In this document: positions 5,773 to 12,744 of the stretch, in pieces
How positions within the stretch are numbered: the first letter of the stretch is position 1
How the letters are laid out: each line of letters opens with the position of its first letter
DNA from: JBOGGN01 sp050744165
GTDB taxonomy: Bacteria; Actinomycetota; Acidimicrobiia; Acidimicrobiales; Palsa-688
Direction: 5' to 3'
DNA length: 12,864 bases
Assembly: GCA_050744165.1 (NCBI GenBank)
Contig: JBOGGN010000247.1
Span: 1-12,864, forward strand
Notes under the pieces: generated by a model
Told to the model about the DNA's origin: nothing
Seen by the model: only the letters and a program-made list of their open reading frames with translations
Databases searched by the model: none
Translations under genes and position numbers: made by a program

Positions 5773-7002
5773 CTAGAGGTGGCCTCGGCGGGCTTGGGCC
5801 CGCTCGATTGCCTCGAACAGGGCCTTGAAGTTGCCCGCCCCGAATCCCCTGGCCCCCTCGCGCTGGATGATCTCGAAGAAGATGGTGGGGCGGTCGGAGA
5901 CGTTCTCGGTGAAGATCTGCAACAGGTAGCCGTCGGCGTCCCGGTCGATCAGGATGCCCAGATCCTGCAGGGAGGCCCAGGGGACGTCGATGTCGGCCAT
6001 GCGCCGCCGGGCGTCCTCGTAGTACGTGTCGGGGACGGTCAGGAAGCGCACGCCTCGCTGTCGCATCGAGGTCACCGACGCCACGATGTCGTCGGTCAGC
6101 ATCGCGATGTGCTGAACGCCGGGGCTGCCGTAGCACTCCAGGTACTCCTGGATTTGGCTCTTGCGGGGCCCGTCCGCAGGCTCGTTGAGAGGAAGGACGA
6201 CCTTTGATCCGTCCCACACCACCGTGGACATGAGGGCCGAGTATTCGGTTGAGATCTGGTCGTCGCCGAAGTGGACCAGCTGGTCGAAGCCGAGCGTGTG
6301 GCGGTAGAAGTCGACCCAGCGTTCGAGTGACCCCTTGTGGACGTTGGCCACCACATGGTCGATGCGCCGCAGCGCGACCGCGGGGCCGATCGGCGTCGGC
6401 GGCAGCAGGTCGCCGCGGGCCAGGTCGCTGAAGCCGGGCAGGAACACCCCGCCATACCCCATCCGCTCCACGAATGTGTGCTGGCTGTCTCCGTACAGGG
6501 CGATGGTGGCTCGGGTGACCTTGCCGTACTCGTCCTCCTCGGTCCACGGCGAGCGCACCCCGGCGGCGCCCCGGGCCAGAGCGGCGTCGTAGGCGGCATG
6601 GGACGAGGACACCTCGATGGCCAGGTCGCGCACGCCGTCGCCGTGGGCCCGGACGTGATCGGCGATGGGCGAAGCCGGACTCAGTGCCGCGCTGACCAGG
6701 AACCGGATCCCACCTTGCTCGAGCATGTAGGACGCCCGGTCGGTGACGCCGGTCTCGGGGCCGGCGTAGGCGACGATGGTGAAGCCGAACGCCGACGCCA
6801 GCCAACCGGCGAAGGCCCGGGCGTTGCCGACCCAGAATTCAAGGTGGTCCCAGCCCCGGAAGTAACGAGCGGCCGCCCGGGCGGGGAGAAGCATCGTTGC
6901 TTCGTCCTCGCCCCGGTCTGACCGCGACGGGCGCACCACCCGCGAACTTGCCGAGGTCCCCATCGCCGGGGCCATCGGGATTGTTAAGCCGTTCGTTGCC
7001 AT
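5773..7002 (-). CDS. hpd: 4-hydroxyphenylpyruvate dioxygenase
   Basis: A cytoplasmic Fe(II) dioxygenase that converts 4-hydroxyphenylpyruvate to homogentisate, the committed step of tyrosine catabolism. It has two vicinal-oxygen-chelate halves. The N-terminal half begins at GWDHLEFWVGNA. The C-terminal half carries the 2-His-1-Glu iron triad: H216 (RRIDHVVANV), H298 (GVQHIAML) and E377 (TIFFEIIQREG), followed by the family-typical GFGAGNFKALFEAIE tail. At 409 residues it is slightly longer than the usual 350-400, mainly through a 35-residue low-complexity N-terminus. The ATG at 7002 is chosen because AGGGAGGT precedes it by five bases; an ATG ten codons upstream has no comparable site. It overlaps the upstream diiron-protein gene by 19 bases, so the two are one operon. 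No homogentisate dioxygenase gene is visible. Confidence 0.95.
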   Translation of the reverse strand: MATNGLTIPMAPAMGTSASSRVVRPSRSDRGEDEATMLLPARAAARYFRGWDHLEFWVGNARAFAGWLASAFGFTIVAYAGPETGVTDRASYMLEQGGIRFLVSAALSPASPIADHVRAHGDGVRDLAIEVSSSHAAYDAALARGAAGVRSPWTEEDEYGKVTRATIALYGDSQHTFVERMGYGGVFLPGFSDLARGDLLPPTPIGPAVALRRIDHVVANVHKGSLERWVDFYRHTLGFDQLVHFGDDQISTEYSALMSTVVWDGSKVVLPLNEPADGPRKSQIQEYLECYGSPGVQHIAMLTDDIVASVTSMRQRGVRFLTVPDTYYEDARRRMADIDVPWASLQDLGILIDRDADGYLLQIFTENVSDRPTIFFEIIQREGARGFGAGNFKALFEAIERAQARRGHL

Positions 7003-7883
7003 GTCGACCTCCCTCTGAGATGGTCGGTCCACAGACCATCCCAGAATGCTTGTACCCCGTCGAGCATGTCGGCGGCACCGGCGAGGAATTTTCCCGCCTC
7101 GAAACCGGGCAGCGATACCGCTTGGGCCAACTCGTCGTCGGTATGGGCGGCGTGCTGGTCCTCGACCTTGTCGTGCCAGGTCCAGAAGGCCAGGTCAAGG
7201 TCCGGGTGCCGGGCCGCCTTGACGGCGTTCAGGCCGGCGATCAGCTCCTTCCAGAAACCGGCCGCCGCCCAGTGCTCGACCGCGTAGGACGCCCCCTCGG
7301 CGATCGAGGGGTCATCGGAGCCATAAATGCGCAGCAGCTCGTCGCAGAAGTGCAGCGTGGAGGCGGTGCCATGGCGGCGCTTGCCGAGGTCGGCGAAGCC
7401 CAGCCCCAGGGGGCCGGCAAAGCGCAGCAGCCACTCGAAGTGGGCGGCGGCGAACTTGAAGCGGCTGCCGTCCACCGAGCCATCAGTGGCCACCAGGGCC
7501 GGGTCGACCTCGACGTCCGTGACGGGTCCCGTGGCGGGGCGGGCGGCAGCCTCCGTTGCCGGCCTGCCGGCGCCACTATCGTAACCTCGGGCGGGCTTGA
7601 AAATGACGCCCAGCTCGTTCATCAGGATTTCCTTGCCGGCCCGGTAGGTGTCGAGGTCGGCGGCGTTGATGACCTTGCGCAGCTGCGCGGCCACGAACTG
7701 GTGGCTGAAAACGCTGAACTGCACGGTCAGGTGGCGAACGTCGTCCTCGCTGGCGGCGCCGGTCGCGAACCAGCGGGTGTAGGTGTTGGCGGCGACCACC
7801 GGGTGGTGGGTGATGAGGTCGGCGGCGTCGGTCCGAAGGGCGTGAAGCGCCGCTACCTCGGTGTCATCGGTCAGCAGGGTCAT
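6984..7883 (-). CDS. Heme-oxygenase-like (TenA/PqqC/CADD-fold) iron-dependent oxygenase family protein
   Basis: A 299-residue, predicted mainly helical soluble protein resembling the heme-oxygenase-like diiron family (TenA, PqqC, CADD relatives). Candidate metal ligands in the expected order are E90 (ILMNELGVIF), H148 (AAAHFEWLL), E203/H204 (YAVEHWAAAGF), and H237, E241, H244 (WTWHDKVEDQHAAHT). A glycine/alanine-rich insertion lies at about 100-135. ATG 7883 is chosen because GAGGTGG lies four bases upstream; longer readings run back through the regulatory region. It is the first gene of the hpd operon and overlaps hpd by 19 bases, which places its substrate near tyrosine or hydroxyphenylpyruvate metabolism (inference). 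CADD in Chlamydia makes p-aminobenzoate from tyrosine, so an aromatic link is not unprecedented. The exact reaction is unknown. Confidence 0.7.
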   Translation of the reverse strand: MTLLTDDTEVAALHALRTDAADLITHHPVVAANTYTRWFATGAASEDDVRHLTVQFSVFSHQFVAAQLRKVINAADLDTYRAGKEILMNELGVIFKPARGYDSGAGRPATEAAARPATGPVTDVEVDPALVATDGSVDGSRFKFAAAHFEWLLRFAGPLGLGFADLGKRRHGTASTLHFCDELLRIYGSDDPSIAEGASYAVEHWAAAGFWKELIAGLNAVKAARHPDLDLAFWTWHDKVEDQHAAHTDDELAQAVSLPGFEAGKFLAGAADMLDGVQAFWDGLWTDHLRGRSTWQRTA

Positions 7884-8022
7884 CTGTCCACCTCTTCGGC
7901 TGATCAGTGAACATCTCGTACAGATCATTGAACGATTCGTTGACTCTGTTGTCAACACTCTGACAAACTGGTGGGCAGATTGTCCAGTACTTTGTCTCCG
8001 CCGAGCAGGAGGCTTGCGCACT
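7884..8022. promoter_or_regulatory. Divergent regulatory region with nested inverted repeats between the hpd operon and the Lrp/AsnC gene
   Basis: This AT-richer 139-base gap separates two divergent transcripts. It holds AACGA-T-TCGTT (7931-7941), GTTGAC-6-GTCAAC (7939-7956) and TTGTCA-6-TGACAA (7949-7966). The last two share a half-site and have centres ten bases apart. Lrp/AsnC proteins bind such dyads in multiples and commonly autoregulate, so the neighbouring regulator probably binds here to control both itself and the hpd operon. Promoter hexamers are not clear enough to call. Confidence 0.6.
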
Positions 8023-8547
8023 ATGCCCAGCACCACGCCCAACCCGGTCGACGAACTCGACGCCCGGCTGCTGGCGGCCCTGACGGCGACCCCGCGGGCG
8101 GGGGTGCTGGAGCTGGCCCGCCAACTAGGGGTGGCCCGGGGCACGGTGCAGGCCCGTCTCGATCGGCTGCAGCAACGGGGCATCGTCACTGGGTTCGGGC
8201 CGGATGTGGACGTCGAGGCGCTGGGCTACGAGGTGCTCGCATTCACCACCTTGGAGATCGCCCAGGGACGGCTCAACGACGTCGTCCTGCACCTGCGGGA
8301 GATCCCCGAGGTCCTCGAGGTCCACGGCACCTCCGGCCAGGGCGACCTGCACTGCCGGGTCGTGGCCCGAACGAACAGGGACCTTCAGAACATCGTCAAC
8401 CGGATGCTTGAGGTGCGCGGGATCGACCGCAGCACCACCGTGATCGCGCTATCTGTTCAAATTTCTTACCGCGTGTTACCGCTGGTCACCGCCACCGCGG
8501 GCGATGTGGATTTGGGGCCATTGGGGCAAAATGGCCCGGGGTCGTGA
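8023..8547 (+). CDS. Lrp/AsnC-family transcriptional regulator
   Basis: A 174-residue DNA-binding regulator. Residues 8-58 form the AsnC-type winged helix-turn-helix (DELDARLLAAL, then ELARQLGVARGTVQARLDRL and RGIVTGF). Residues 65-150 form the ligand-binding RAM domain, with VLEVHGTSGQGDLHCRVV matching the effector-pocket hairpin. ATG 8023 is chosen because AGGAGG (8007-8012) lies ten bases upstream; a longer frame reaching 7861 runs through noncoding promoter DNA and lacks the conserved start. It is divergent from the diiron-protein/hpd operon, which makes an aromatic amino acid such as tyrosine or phenylalanine the likely effector (inference from context). The final 25 residues are a weakly conserved tail that contains a stem-loop in the mRNA. 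Confidence 0.9.
   Translation: MPSTTPNPVDELDARLLAALTATPRAGVLELARQLGVARGTVQARLDRLQQRGIVTGFGPDVDVEALGYEVLAFTTLEIAQGRLNDVVLHLREIPEVLEVHGTSGQGDLHCRVVARTNRDLQNIVNRMLEVRGIDRSTTVIALSVQISYRVLPLVTATAGDVDLGPLGQNGPGS
8515..8537 (+). terminator. Stem-loop inside the 3' end of the Lrp/AsnC gene
   Basis: GGGCCATT (8515-8522) and AATGGCCC (8530-8537) make a perfect eight-pair stem with a seven-base loop, ending eight bases before the stop codon. There is no T-tract. It could reduce read-through into the sigma factor gene; equally it may be a chance result of G-rich coding sequence. Confidence 0.35.
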
Positions 8548-8625
8548 CATCCGTCACAAGGTGTGCGACAAAGGGACATCCGATCGGGCATAACCGTCGA
8601 GATATGTGTGTTTTTAGTTCTGAGC

Positions 8626-8643
8626 GAGGGGTATCTTCCCCTC
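8626..8643 (+). promoter_or_regulatory. Leader hairpin just upstream of the sigma factor ribosome binding site
   Basis: GAGGGG-TATCTT-CCCCTC is a perfect six-pair dyad ending seven bases before AAGGAGAG (8650-8657), the ribosome binding site of the sigma gene. It could be an operator or a 5'UTR structure affecting initiation. The promoter probably lies in the preceding AT-richer stretch (8590-8620), but no hexamer pair is convincing. Confidence 0.4.
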
Positions 8644-8668
8644 AACCCTAAGGAGAGCGACGTCGGGC

Positions 8669-9604
8669 ATGGTGAAGAAGCGGCCGGAAGGGGCCGAGGC
8701 CGACCTGGTTCGGCTCTATCTGGATGAGATCGGGAAGTATCCGCTGCTCACCAAGGATGATGAGGGACGGCTGGCCCGTGCCATCGAAGCCGGCCGGGTC
8801 GCCCAGACCGAGTTGGCTACCTCGACTGTGGGGGCGGTCCGGCGCCGCCAGTTGCAGCGAGAGGTGCGCCTCGGCGAGCAGGCCACCCGCGAGTTCATCA
8901 ACTGCAACCTGCGCCTCGTGGTCTCCATCGCCAAGCGTTACCAGTCTTCGGACATGCCCCTGCTCGACCTGGTGCAGGAGGGCAACCTCGGTCTGATCCA
9001 CGCGGTGGAGAAGTTCGACTGGCGCAAGGGCTTCAAGTTCTCGACCTACGCCACGTGGTGGATCCGCCAGTCGATCGGCCGGGGCATCGACAACTCGGCC
9101 CGAACCATCCGCTTGCCGGTCCACGCCGGCGACCAGGTGCGGCGGCTCTTGCGAGTGCGCAACCACATGGAGGGCGAGCTGGGCCGCCTGCCGACGCCGG
9201 CCGAGCTGTCCGAGGCGTTGCAGCTGCCTGAGGAGCAGATCGCCGAGTTGTTGGGCCACGCCACCGACCCGGTCAGCCTCGACACCCCGATCGGCACCGA
9301 CGGCGACACGGAGCTGGGCGACATCGTGTCTGACGTGACTGCGGCCTCGACCTTCGAGATCGTGGCCGAAGCCATGCTGCCCCACGAGGTGGACAAGTTG
9401 CTCCGTCCCCTCGACGAGCGGGAAAAGGAGATCCTGCGGCTTCGATACGGGCTTGACCGGGGCGACCCCCGCACGCTCGAGGAGGTGGGGGATGTCCTCC
9501 ACCTGACTCGGGAGCGGATACGGCAGATCGAGCGCCAGGCCCTTTCCAAGCTGCGGCATCCCTCGGTGGAGACCGGGGGTCGGGACCTGTTGGCGGCCAG
9601 CTGA
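8669..9604 (+). CDS. RNA polymerase sigma-70 factor, group 1/2 (HrdB/SigB-like, short form)
   Basis: A 311-residue sigma factor that directs RNA polymerase to promoters. Region 1.2 is at 12-42 (DLVRLYLDEIGKYPLL). Region 2 is at 75-147 with the core-binding and -10-melting motif (LLDLVQEGNLGLIHAVEKFD, FSTYATWWIRQSIGRGI). Region 3 is at about 155-230. Region 4 is at 240-297 with the -35 helix-turn-helix (LEEVGDVLHLTRERIRQIE). It lacks the long acidic region 1.1 of primary RpoD/HrdB proteins, so a group 2 (SigB-like) factor is most likely, though short primary factors exist. ATG 8669 follows AAGGAGAG by eleven bases. It converges on the membrane protein gene with only four bases between stop codons, leaving no room for a separate terminator. 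Confidence 0.93.
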   Translation: MVKKRPEGAEADLVRLYLDEIGKYPLLTKDDEGRLARAIEAGRVAQTELATSTVGAVRRRQLQREVRLGEQATREFINCNLRLVVSIAKRYQSSDMPLLDLVQEGNLGLIHAVEKFDWRKGFKFSTYATWWIRQSIGRGIDNSARTIRLPVHAGDQVRRLLRVRNHMEGELGRLPTPAELSEALQLPEEQIAELLGHATDPVSLDTPIGTDGDTELGDIVSDVTAASTFEIVAEAMLPHEVDKLLRPLDEREKEILRLRYGLDRGDPRTLEEVGDVLHLTRERIRQIERQALSKLRHPSVETGGRDLLAAS

Positions 9605-9608
9605 CTCT

Positions 9609-10829
9609 CTAACGTTTGGCGGTGCGGGCGGCGATTGCGTGCTGGCGGCTCGCCACCGCCGTTTGGGCCGCCATCTTGGCCTGTCGCTGCAACGGTCGCT
9701 GCATGCCGGTGACCACCGGCCGGTCTCCAGCTGGCAGCTTTGTGGCGGCCCGAATGATCGACCGATCGAGCTCCGCTGCCCAAAGGGAGTCGCTGACCTT
9801 GGACACCGTGCGTTCCAGCGTCGAGGTCACGGTTTTCAAACCCACGCCGATACCTGCGAGGAGCGTCGTGATGGTGCCGATGCCGCGTGTGACGCCCCGG
9901 CCCCAGATCAGAAAGGCGGCGATGAGGGCGCCCGTGACGAGGACGCCCAGGACCACCACGGGCCACCACTGGGCCGCGAACCGCAGGCCCAGGTTGAGGT
10001 ACTCCCGGAGGAGCGCCTCGCCGGCATCCACGTAATCGCCAGTCGTGAGCAGGTCGACGCCAAGCCGCTGGCCGCTCAGCAGGGACAACCACACACCACA
10101 CTGGCGGGTGAACGCCTGGCTGATGGTGGCGCCGTCGGCGTTCCAGTCGATCGGACGGCCGCGGATGGTGCCCGCGGCCAGCCAGTCCTCCCAGTTGTTG
10201 AGGGCGCCGACCACGGACTTCGCGGCATGAGGCGGCAGCGCCGATCCCAGCCCATTTATGAGGTTGCGAAGGTGGTCGAACTGACCCGCCGCCAGCACCG
10301 CGGGCAGCTGGGTCGGGTCCTTGCCGACGCGGTCACGCAGGCTCGACAGCGAGGATCCGAGGTCGTAGGCGCCACTCAACAGCCCTGACACCGCCTCGAG
10401 CACCTCGAGCACCAAGGTGTGCAGTGCCGCCACGGTGCGGCATCCGGCGTCGCCCAGAAGTGTTGCCTCGCCCTCGATGACGTCGGCGCCGCTGGGCATC
10501 ACCAGACCGGCTTCGGCCACCCGCCCGGCCAGGCGGAAAAGGGCGCTGTCGACGGCGAGCAGCTGGCTCTGGAACTGTTCCTCGGCGTTGAGGGTGGGCA
10601 GGCCCTGCAGCGGGTCGACGGCGGCGGGTGGGGGAGCCAACGCGGACGGCGGTTCGGGCGAGGGCGGTGGCGTGCGGGCGGCGACGGTGACGTAGAGCTG
10701 GTTCATCTGCTGGCCCAGGGAGAGCGCGGCTCCCGCCTGGGCGCCGGGGCCGTCGAGAAGCGGGGGGATGCCGTCATGGCGAATGCAGGCGGCGCTCCTG
10801 GGCAGGGGCGTTACCGCGGCCGCCGCCAT
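9609..10829 (-). CDS. Unrecognised membrane-anchored protein
   Basis: I do not recognise the family. As 406 residues it has a low-complexity N-terminus, a proline-rich linker at about 53-70 (ARTPPPSPEPPSALAPPPA), a long predominantly helical middle part (about 80-275), one clear membrane helix at 288-310 (WWPVVVLGVLVTGALIAAFL), a second weaker apolar segment at 314-333 (GIGTITTLLAGIGVGL) separated by a tight turn, and a basic C-terminal tail. No signal peptide is evident, so it is probably a membrane-hairpin protein. The ATG at 10829 is preferred because GGAG lies eight bases or so upstream. An in-frame ATG at 10868 would add 13 residues but has no ribosome binding site. It is convergent with the sigma gene and divergent from tRNA-Arg; context does not indicate a role. 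Confidence 0.75.
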   Translation of the reverse strand: MAAAAVTPLPRSAACIRHDGIPPLLDGPGAQAGAALSLGQQMNQLYVTVAARTPPPSPEPPSALAPPPAAVDPLQGLPTLNAEEQFQSQLLAVDSALFRLAGRVAEAGLVMPSGADVIEGEATLLGDAGCRTVAALHTLVLEVLEAVSGLLSGAYDLGSSLSSLRDRVGKDPTQLPAVLAAGQFDHLRNLINGLGSALPPHAAKSVVGALNNWEDWLAAGTIRGRPIDWNADGATISQAFTRQCGVWLSLLSGQRLGVDLLTTGDYVDAGEALLREYLNLGLRFAAQWWPVVVLGVLVTGALIAAFLIWGRGVTRGIGTITTLLAGIGVGLKTVTSTLERTVSKVSDSLWAAELDRSIIRAATKLPAGDRPVVTGMQRPLQRQAKMAAQTAVASRQHAIAARTAKR

Positions 10830-10924
10830 GGTCGGCTCTCCAGCTGCAGAAGGCGCCCCGTCGGCCATGCTGAAGGGTAGTCACGTCGGTTGTCCGGCCG
10901 CTCGGGAGTAAAGTCTCCGCGCTT

Positions 10925-11001
10925 GCCCCTGTAGCTCAGATGGACAGAGCGGCTGCCTTCTAAGCAGCGGGTCGCAGGTTCGAGTCCTGCCGGGGGCGCC
11001 A
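10925..11001 (+). tRNA. tRNA-Arg (anticodon TCT)
   Basis: Cloverleaf with acceptor GCCCCTG/CGGGGGC (one G-T pair), D-arm GCTC/GAGC, anticodon stem GCTGC/GCAGC with loop CTTCTAA giving TCT, T-arm GCAGG-TTCGAGT-CCTGC, discriminator G and encoded CCA at 10999-11001. An integrase relic follows about 110 bases downstream, so this gene has probably served as an integration site too. Confidence 0.95.
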
Positions 11002-11059
11002 CAAAATCCCTGGTTAAAGGCTTGCAGCCCTCTTGGTCACACCGCTGAAGTACCCCTGC

Positions 11060-11090
11060 GTGCCACGAGCGTGCCATGACGACCTGGCAC
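11060..11090. repeat. Short direct and inverted GTGCCA repeats next to an integrase relic
   Basis: GTGCCACGA (11060-11068) and GTGCCATGA (11071-11079) are direct copies spaced 11 bases, followed by an inverted core TGGCAC at 11085-11090. Spacing and position, between a tRNA 3' end and an integrase start, parallel the repeat array beside tRNA-Lys. Probably degenerate arm-type sites. Confidence 0.5.
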
Positions 11091-11112
11091 GGACCATCAC
11101 GGGAGCGGCGCC

Positions 11113-11300
11113 ATGGACAACAAGCACCGAGGGCGGCGAATCGTCGGGGGCCATCCGCAACCTCCCGTCGTGCCGCTACCAGGCCGGTTCCGGGTCGCCG
11201 ACGGGACCATCCAACGCCGATGGTCGCAAGCACTTCCGACGAAGCACTGGAGCGTCTCGTCGAATCGCTGACACTTGACCAGCGCAAGGCAGATACCTAT
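11113..11300 (+). pseudogene. Tyrosine integrase N-terminal relic, frameshifted
   Basis: From about 11131 one frame reads GAIRNLPSCRYQA, close to the GSIRKLPSGRYQARY opening of actinobacterial tyrosine integrases. An alternative frame continues RFRVADGTIQ, and the first frame resumes as ADGRKHFRRSTGASRRIADT before a stop at 11278. A third frame then gives DQRKADTY. Together these resemble the AP2/arm-binding N-terminus, broken by frameshifts. No core-binding or catalytic motifs follow. It is just downstream of tRNA-Arg, the expected place for an integrase. The match is short, hence moderate confidence. Confidence 0.45.
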
Positions 11301-11796
11301 TCCGCAAGAAGAATGCGGCCTTGGCTGCCTTGCGCGCCATATTCGGCCAGGTGCAAAGCGGGTCCGGCGACTGTTGGTCGACGCCGGTCTCGGCCGCCCC
11401 GACATTCGGCCGCAAATTTGACGCTGTCCTACGGAGCGCCCACGGAGGCCGCCCAGCATGGTCCCGAATCCAGCTTCGCAGCCCGACGAACGCCTGCTCG
11501 CACACCTTCTCCAGGCCGCCGGCCAAACAAGGCCCCGCGCAGCTGGCCCAAGCGTGGCGGCAGGTGACCGCCCGCTGCGTGCCCTCGGCGACGTCCCAAC
11601 CCCGTCGCGGGCCCCCCTCCACGACGAGCCTCGTCAGCGTCGACCGACGCCGGAGTGAGGTCCGGTGCTGGCGCACGCTGCGGGTGGGTCCGCTCCTGTT
11701 TCTGTCACGCGCCTGTGCCGTGATGAGGCTTGGAGTTCATGTGGGAGAGAAGTACAAGGTCGACTTATACAAAATCCATCTAGTATTGTCTGCTGA
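11301..11796. other. No recognisable gene
   Basis: Open frames here on both strands are low-complexity readings of GC-rich DNA with no family motif, ribosome binding site or coherent codon use. A distinctly AT-richer patch at about 11740-11800 could hold a promoter or mark a junction, but no hexamers or repeats convince. Probably remains of the element inserted at tRNA-Arg. Confidence 0.5.
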
Positions 11797-12090
11797 CTAT
11801 GGACAGGCTGGCGGAGCTGTTCGACGGGATGCGGAGTGGGCGAGTCTGGTGCGTCTCGTACGGAGTCGAGGACCGACCAGGATCGCCTCGAAATCCCACC
11901 CCGAGATTGTGACTTCGGCCGAGATCGCGACAAGCGGTTCACCGCTCCTCGAGTAGCGACGGCGAGTGGCGTCGGCGTTGTGCGGCAGGCTCTCGACAGT
12001 CAGCGGCCAGCCTCGGACGGCGAGGCTTGCGTCGGGGTCGGGTGCGTCACCGCTTCGAAGGTGACCCACAATCGGGTCGAGCTCGGTCAC
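11797..12090 (-). CDS. Unknown small protein, probably C-terminally truncated
   Basis: A 97-residue soluble protein beginning with GTG at 12090 (MTELDPIVGHLRSGDAP). Codon use looks authentic up to about residue 80 (EPLVAISAEVTISGWDFEAI, LVGPRLRTRR). The last 20 or so residues (RLAHSASRRTAPPACP) look out of frame, suggesting a frameshift near 11850. The start codon overlaps the stop of the upstream reading as GTGA, typical of translational coupling, so the two small genes were probably an operon. I do not recognise the family. A two-gene toxin-antitoxin type arrangement is possible but unsupported by motifs. Confidence 0.45.
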   Translation of the reverse strand: MTELDPIVGHLRSGDAPDPDASLAVRGWPLTVESLPHNADATRRRYSRSGEPLVAISAEVTISGWDFEAILVGPRLRTRRTRLAHSASRRTAPPACP

Positions 12091-12442
12091 GACCGGCCGC
12101 TCACGACTGCGCCAAGCGTCTTGGCATCGGCTTCATCGGCCGATTCGGCTGCGTGCCCCGGACGGCGGCACCATACCAATGGCCCGGACCACCCGCATCC
12201 CGCCGGGTGACATGCAAGGCGGGGGTTGTTCGCTGGACACGACTTGTGATCATCCCCGATCCCGTCGCCGTTCGGTCCGTCGATGACGTCGACGACGCGG
12301 CGAGGAATGGTTCGACGGCGTCGCCGGCGACGATCAGTGCGCCGGGTTGGATACGCCCAGGCTCGGCGGCGTCGCTGAGGAACGCCCACACATTTCCGGT
12401 GTCATCGACCTGGTTGACGTCGGAAACGAGGGTGACGGACAC
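12087..12442 (-). pseudogene. Unknown small protein, frameshifted
   Basis: From a GTG at 12442 one frame reads MSVTLVSDVNQVDDTGNVWA, then GRIQPGALIVAGDAVEPFLA to about 12299. The neighbouring frame continues RVVDVIDGPNGDGI and runs to a stop at 12087 that overlaps the next start. Inserting one base at the GCCGCG near 12299 joins them (FLARVVDVIDG). The composition suggests a small soluble alpha/beta protein; the family is not known to me. The part after about 12250 has no convincing conservation cues. It may be a real frameshift or a single-base sequence error. Confidence 0.4.
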
Positions 12443-12744
12443 GTTGTCGTGATCGTTCCCCTGTTCCTCCCGAGGTAGTGCAGGTTGTCGTGAACCGGCC
12501 CAAGGATCTCGATGAGGCGCAGGGTGTGTTTATCAGTGTATGAAGGCAGCACGGTCCCGTGTGGGGTGTTGTCCCGAACGTTACGCGATCAGCCTGATTC
12601 TGCTGACCTTGCATTACTTTGCCGCTCACCATGGTTACGGCTGGTGCAAAATACCGGCTGGTGTTTTCCGCCGAAAACGTCGCCGACGCCCGACGCCAGC
12701 AAACATTCATCCTGGCGATCAAAGCCTGAATTCGACTCCCGGGC
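12443..12744. other. Gene-free stretch with a lower-GC insert-like segment
   Basis: About 12540-12735 is near 53% G+C in its centre, clearly below the surrounding two thirds, and codon-like composition differs from all other genes in the window. The plus strand from the ATG at 12631 reads MVTAGAKYRLVFSAENVADA then RRQQTFILAIKA to a TGA at 12727, protein-like but too short to identify and with no ribosome binding site. GAATTC and CCCGGG lie at its right edge. No gene is called. Confidence 0.4.

Noticed and set aside
5387..6805. A 472-codon open frame on the minus strand across hpd and both tRNA genes
   Set aside because: It reads hpd out of frame and then through tRNA-His and tRNA-Lys, giving the well-known false tRNA-derived peptides (AVAQLVRAPG, SSTAEQRTLNPQ).
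6984..8189. A 401-codon start for the diiron protein
   Set aside because: The extra 102 residues run through the divergent promoter region and antisense to the regulator; the ATG at 7883 has a good ribosome binding site and the family-like N-terminus.
7861..8547. A 228-codon start for the Lrp/AsnC regulator
   Set aside because: The extension covers the dyad-rich intergenic DNA; AGGAGG and the conserved helix-turn-helix start support 8023.
10811..11287. A 158-codon minus-strand open frame across tRNA-Arg
   Set aside because: It is an antisense reading of the tRNA (PAGLEPATRCLEG type peptide) with no ribosome binding site or family motif.
12712..12742. Cloning-vector or adaptor sequence suggested by adjacent GAATTC and CCCGGG
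   Set aside because: Two six-base sites in GC-rich DNA can occur by chance and no recognisable vector sequence flanks them; noted only as a reason to check the join.
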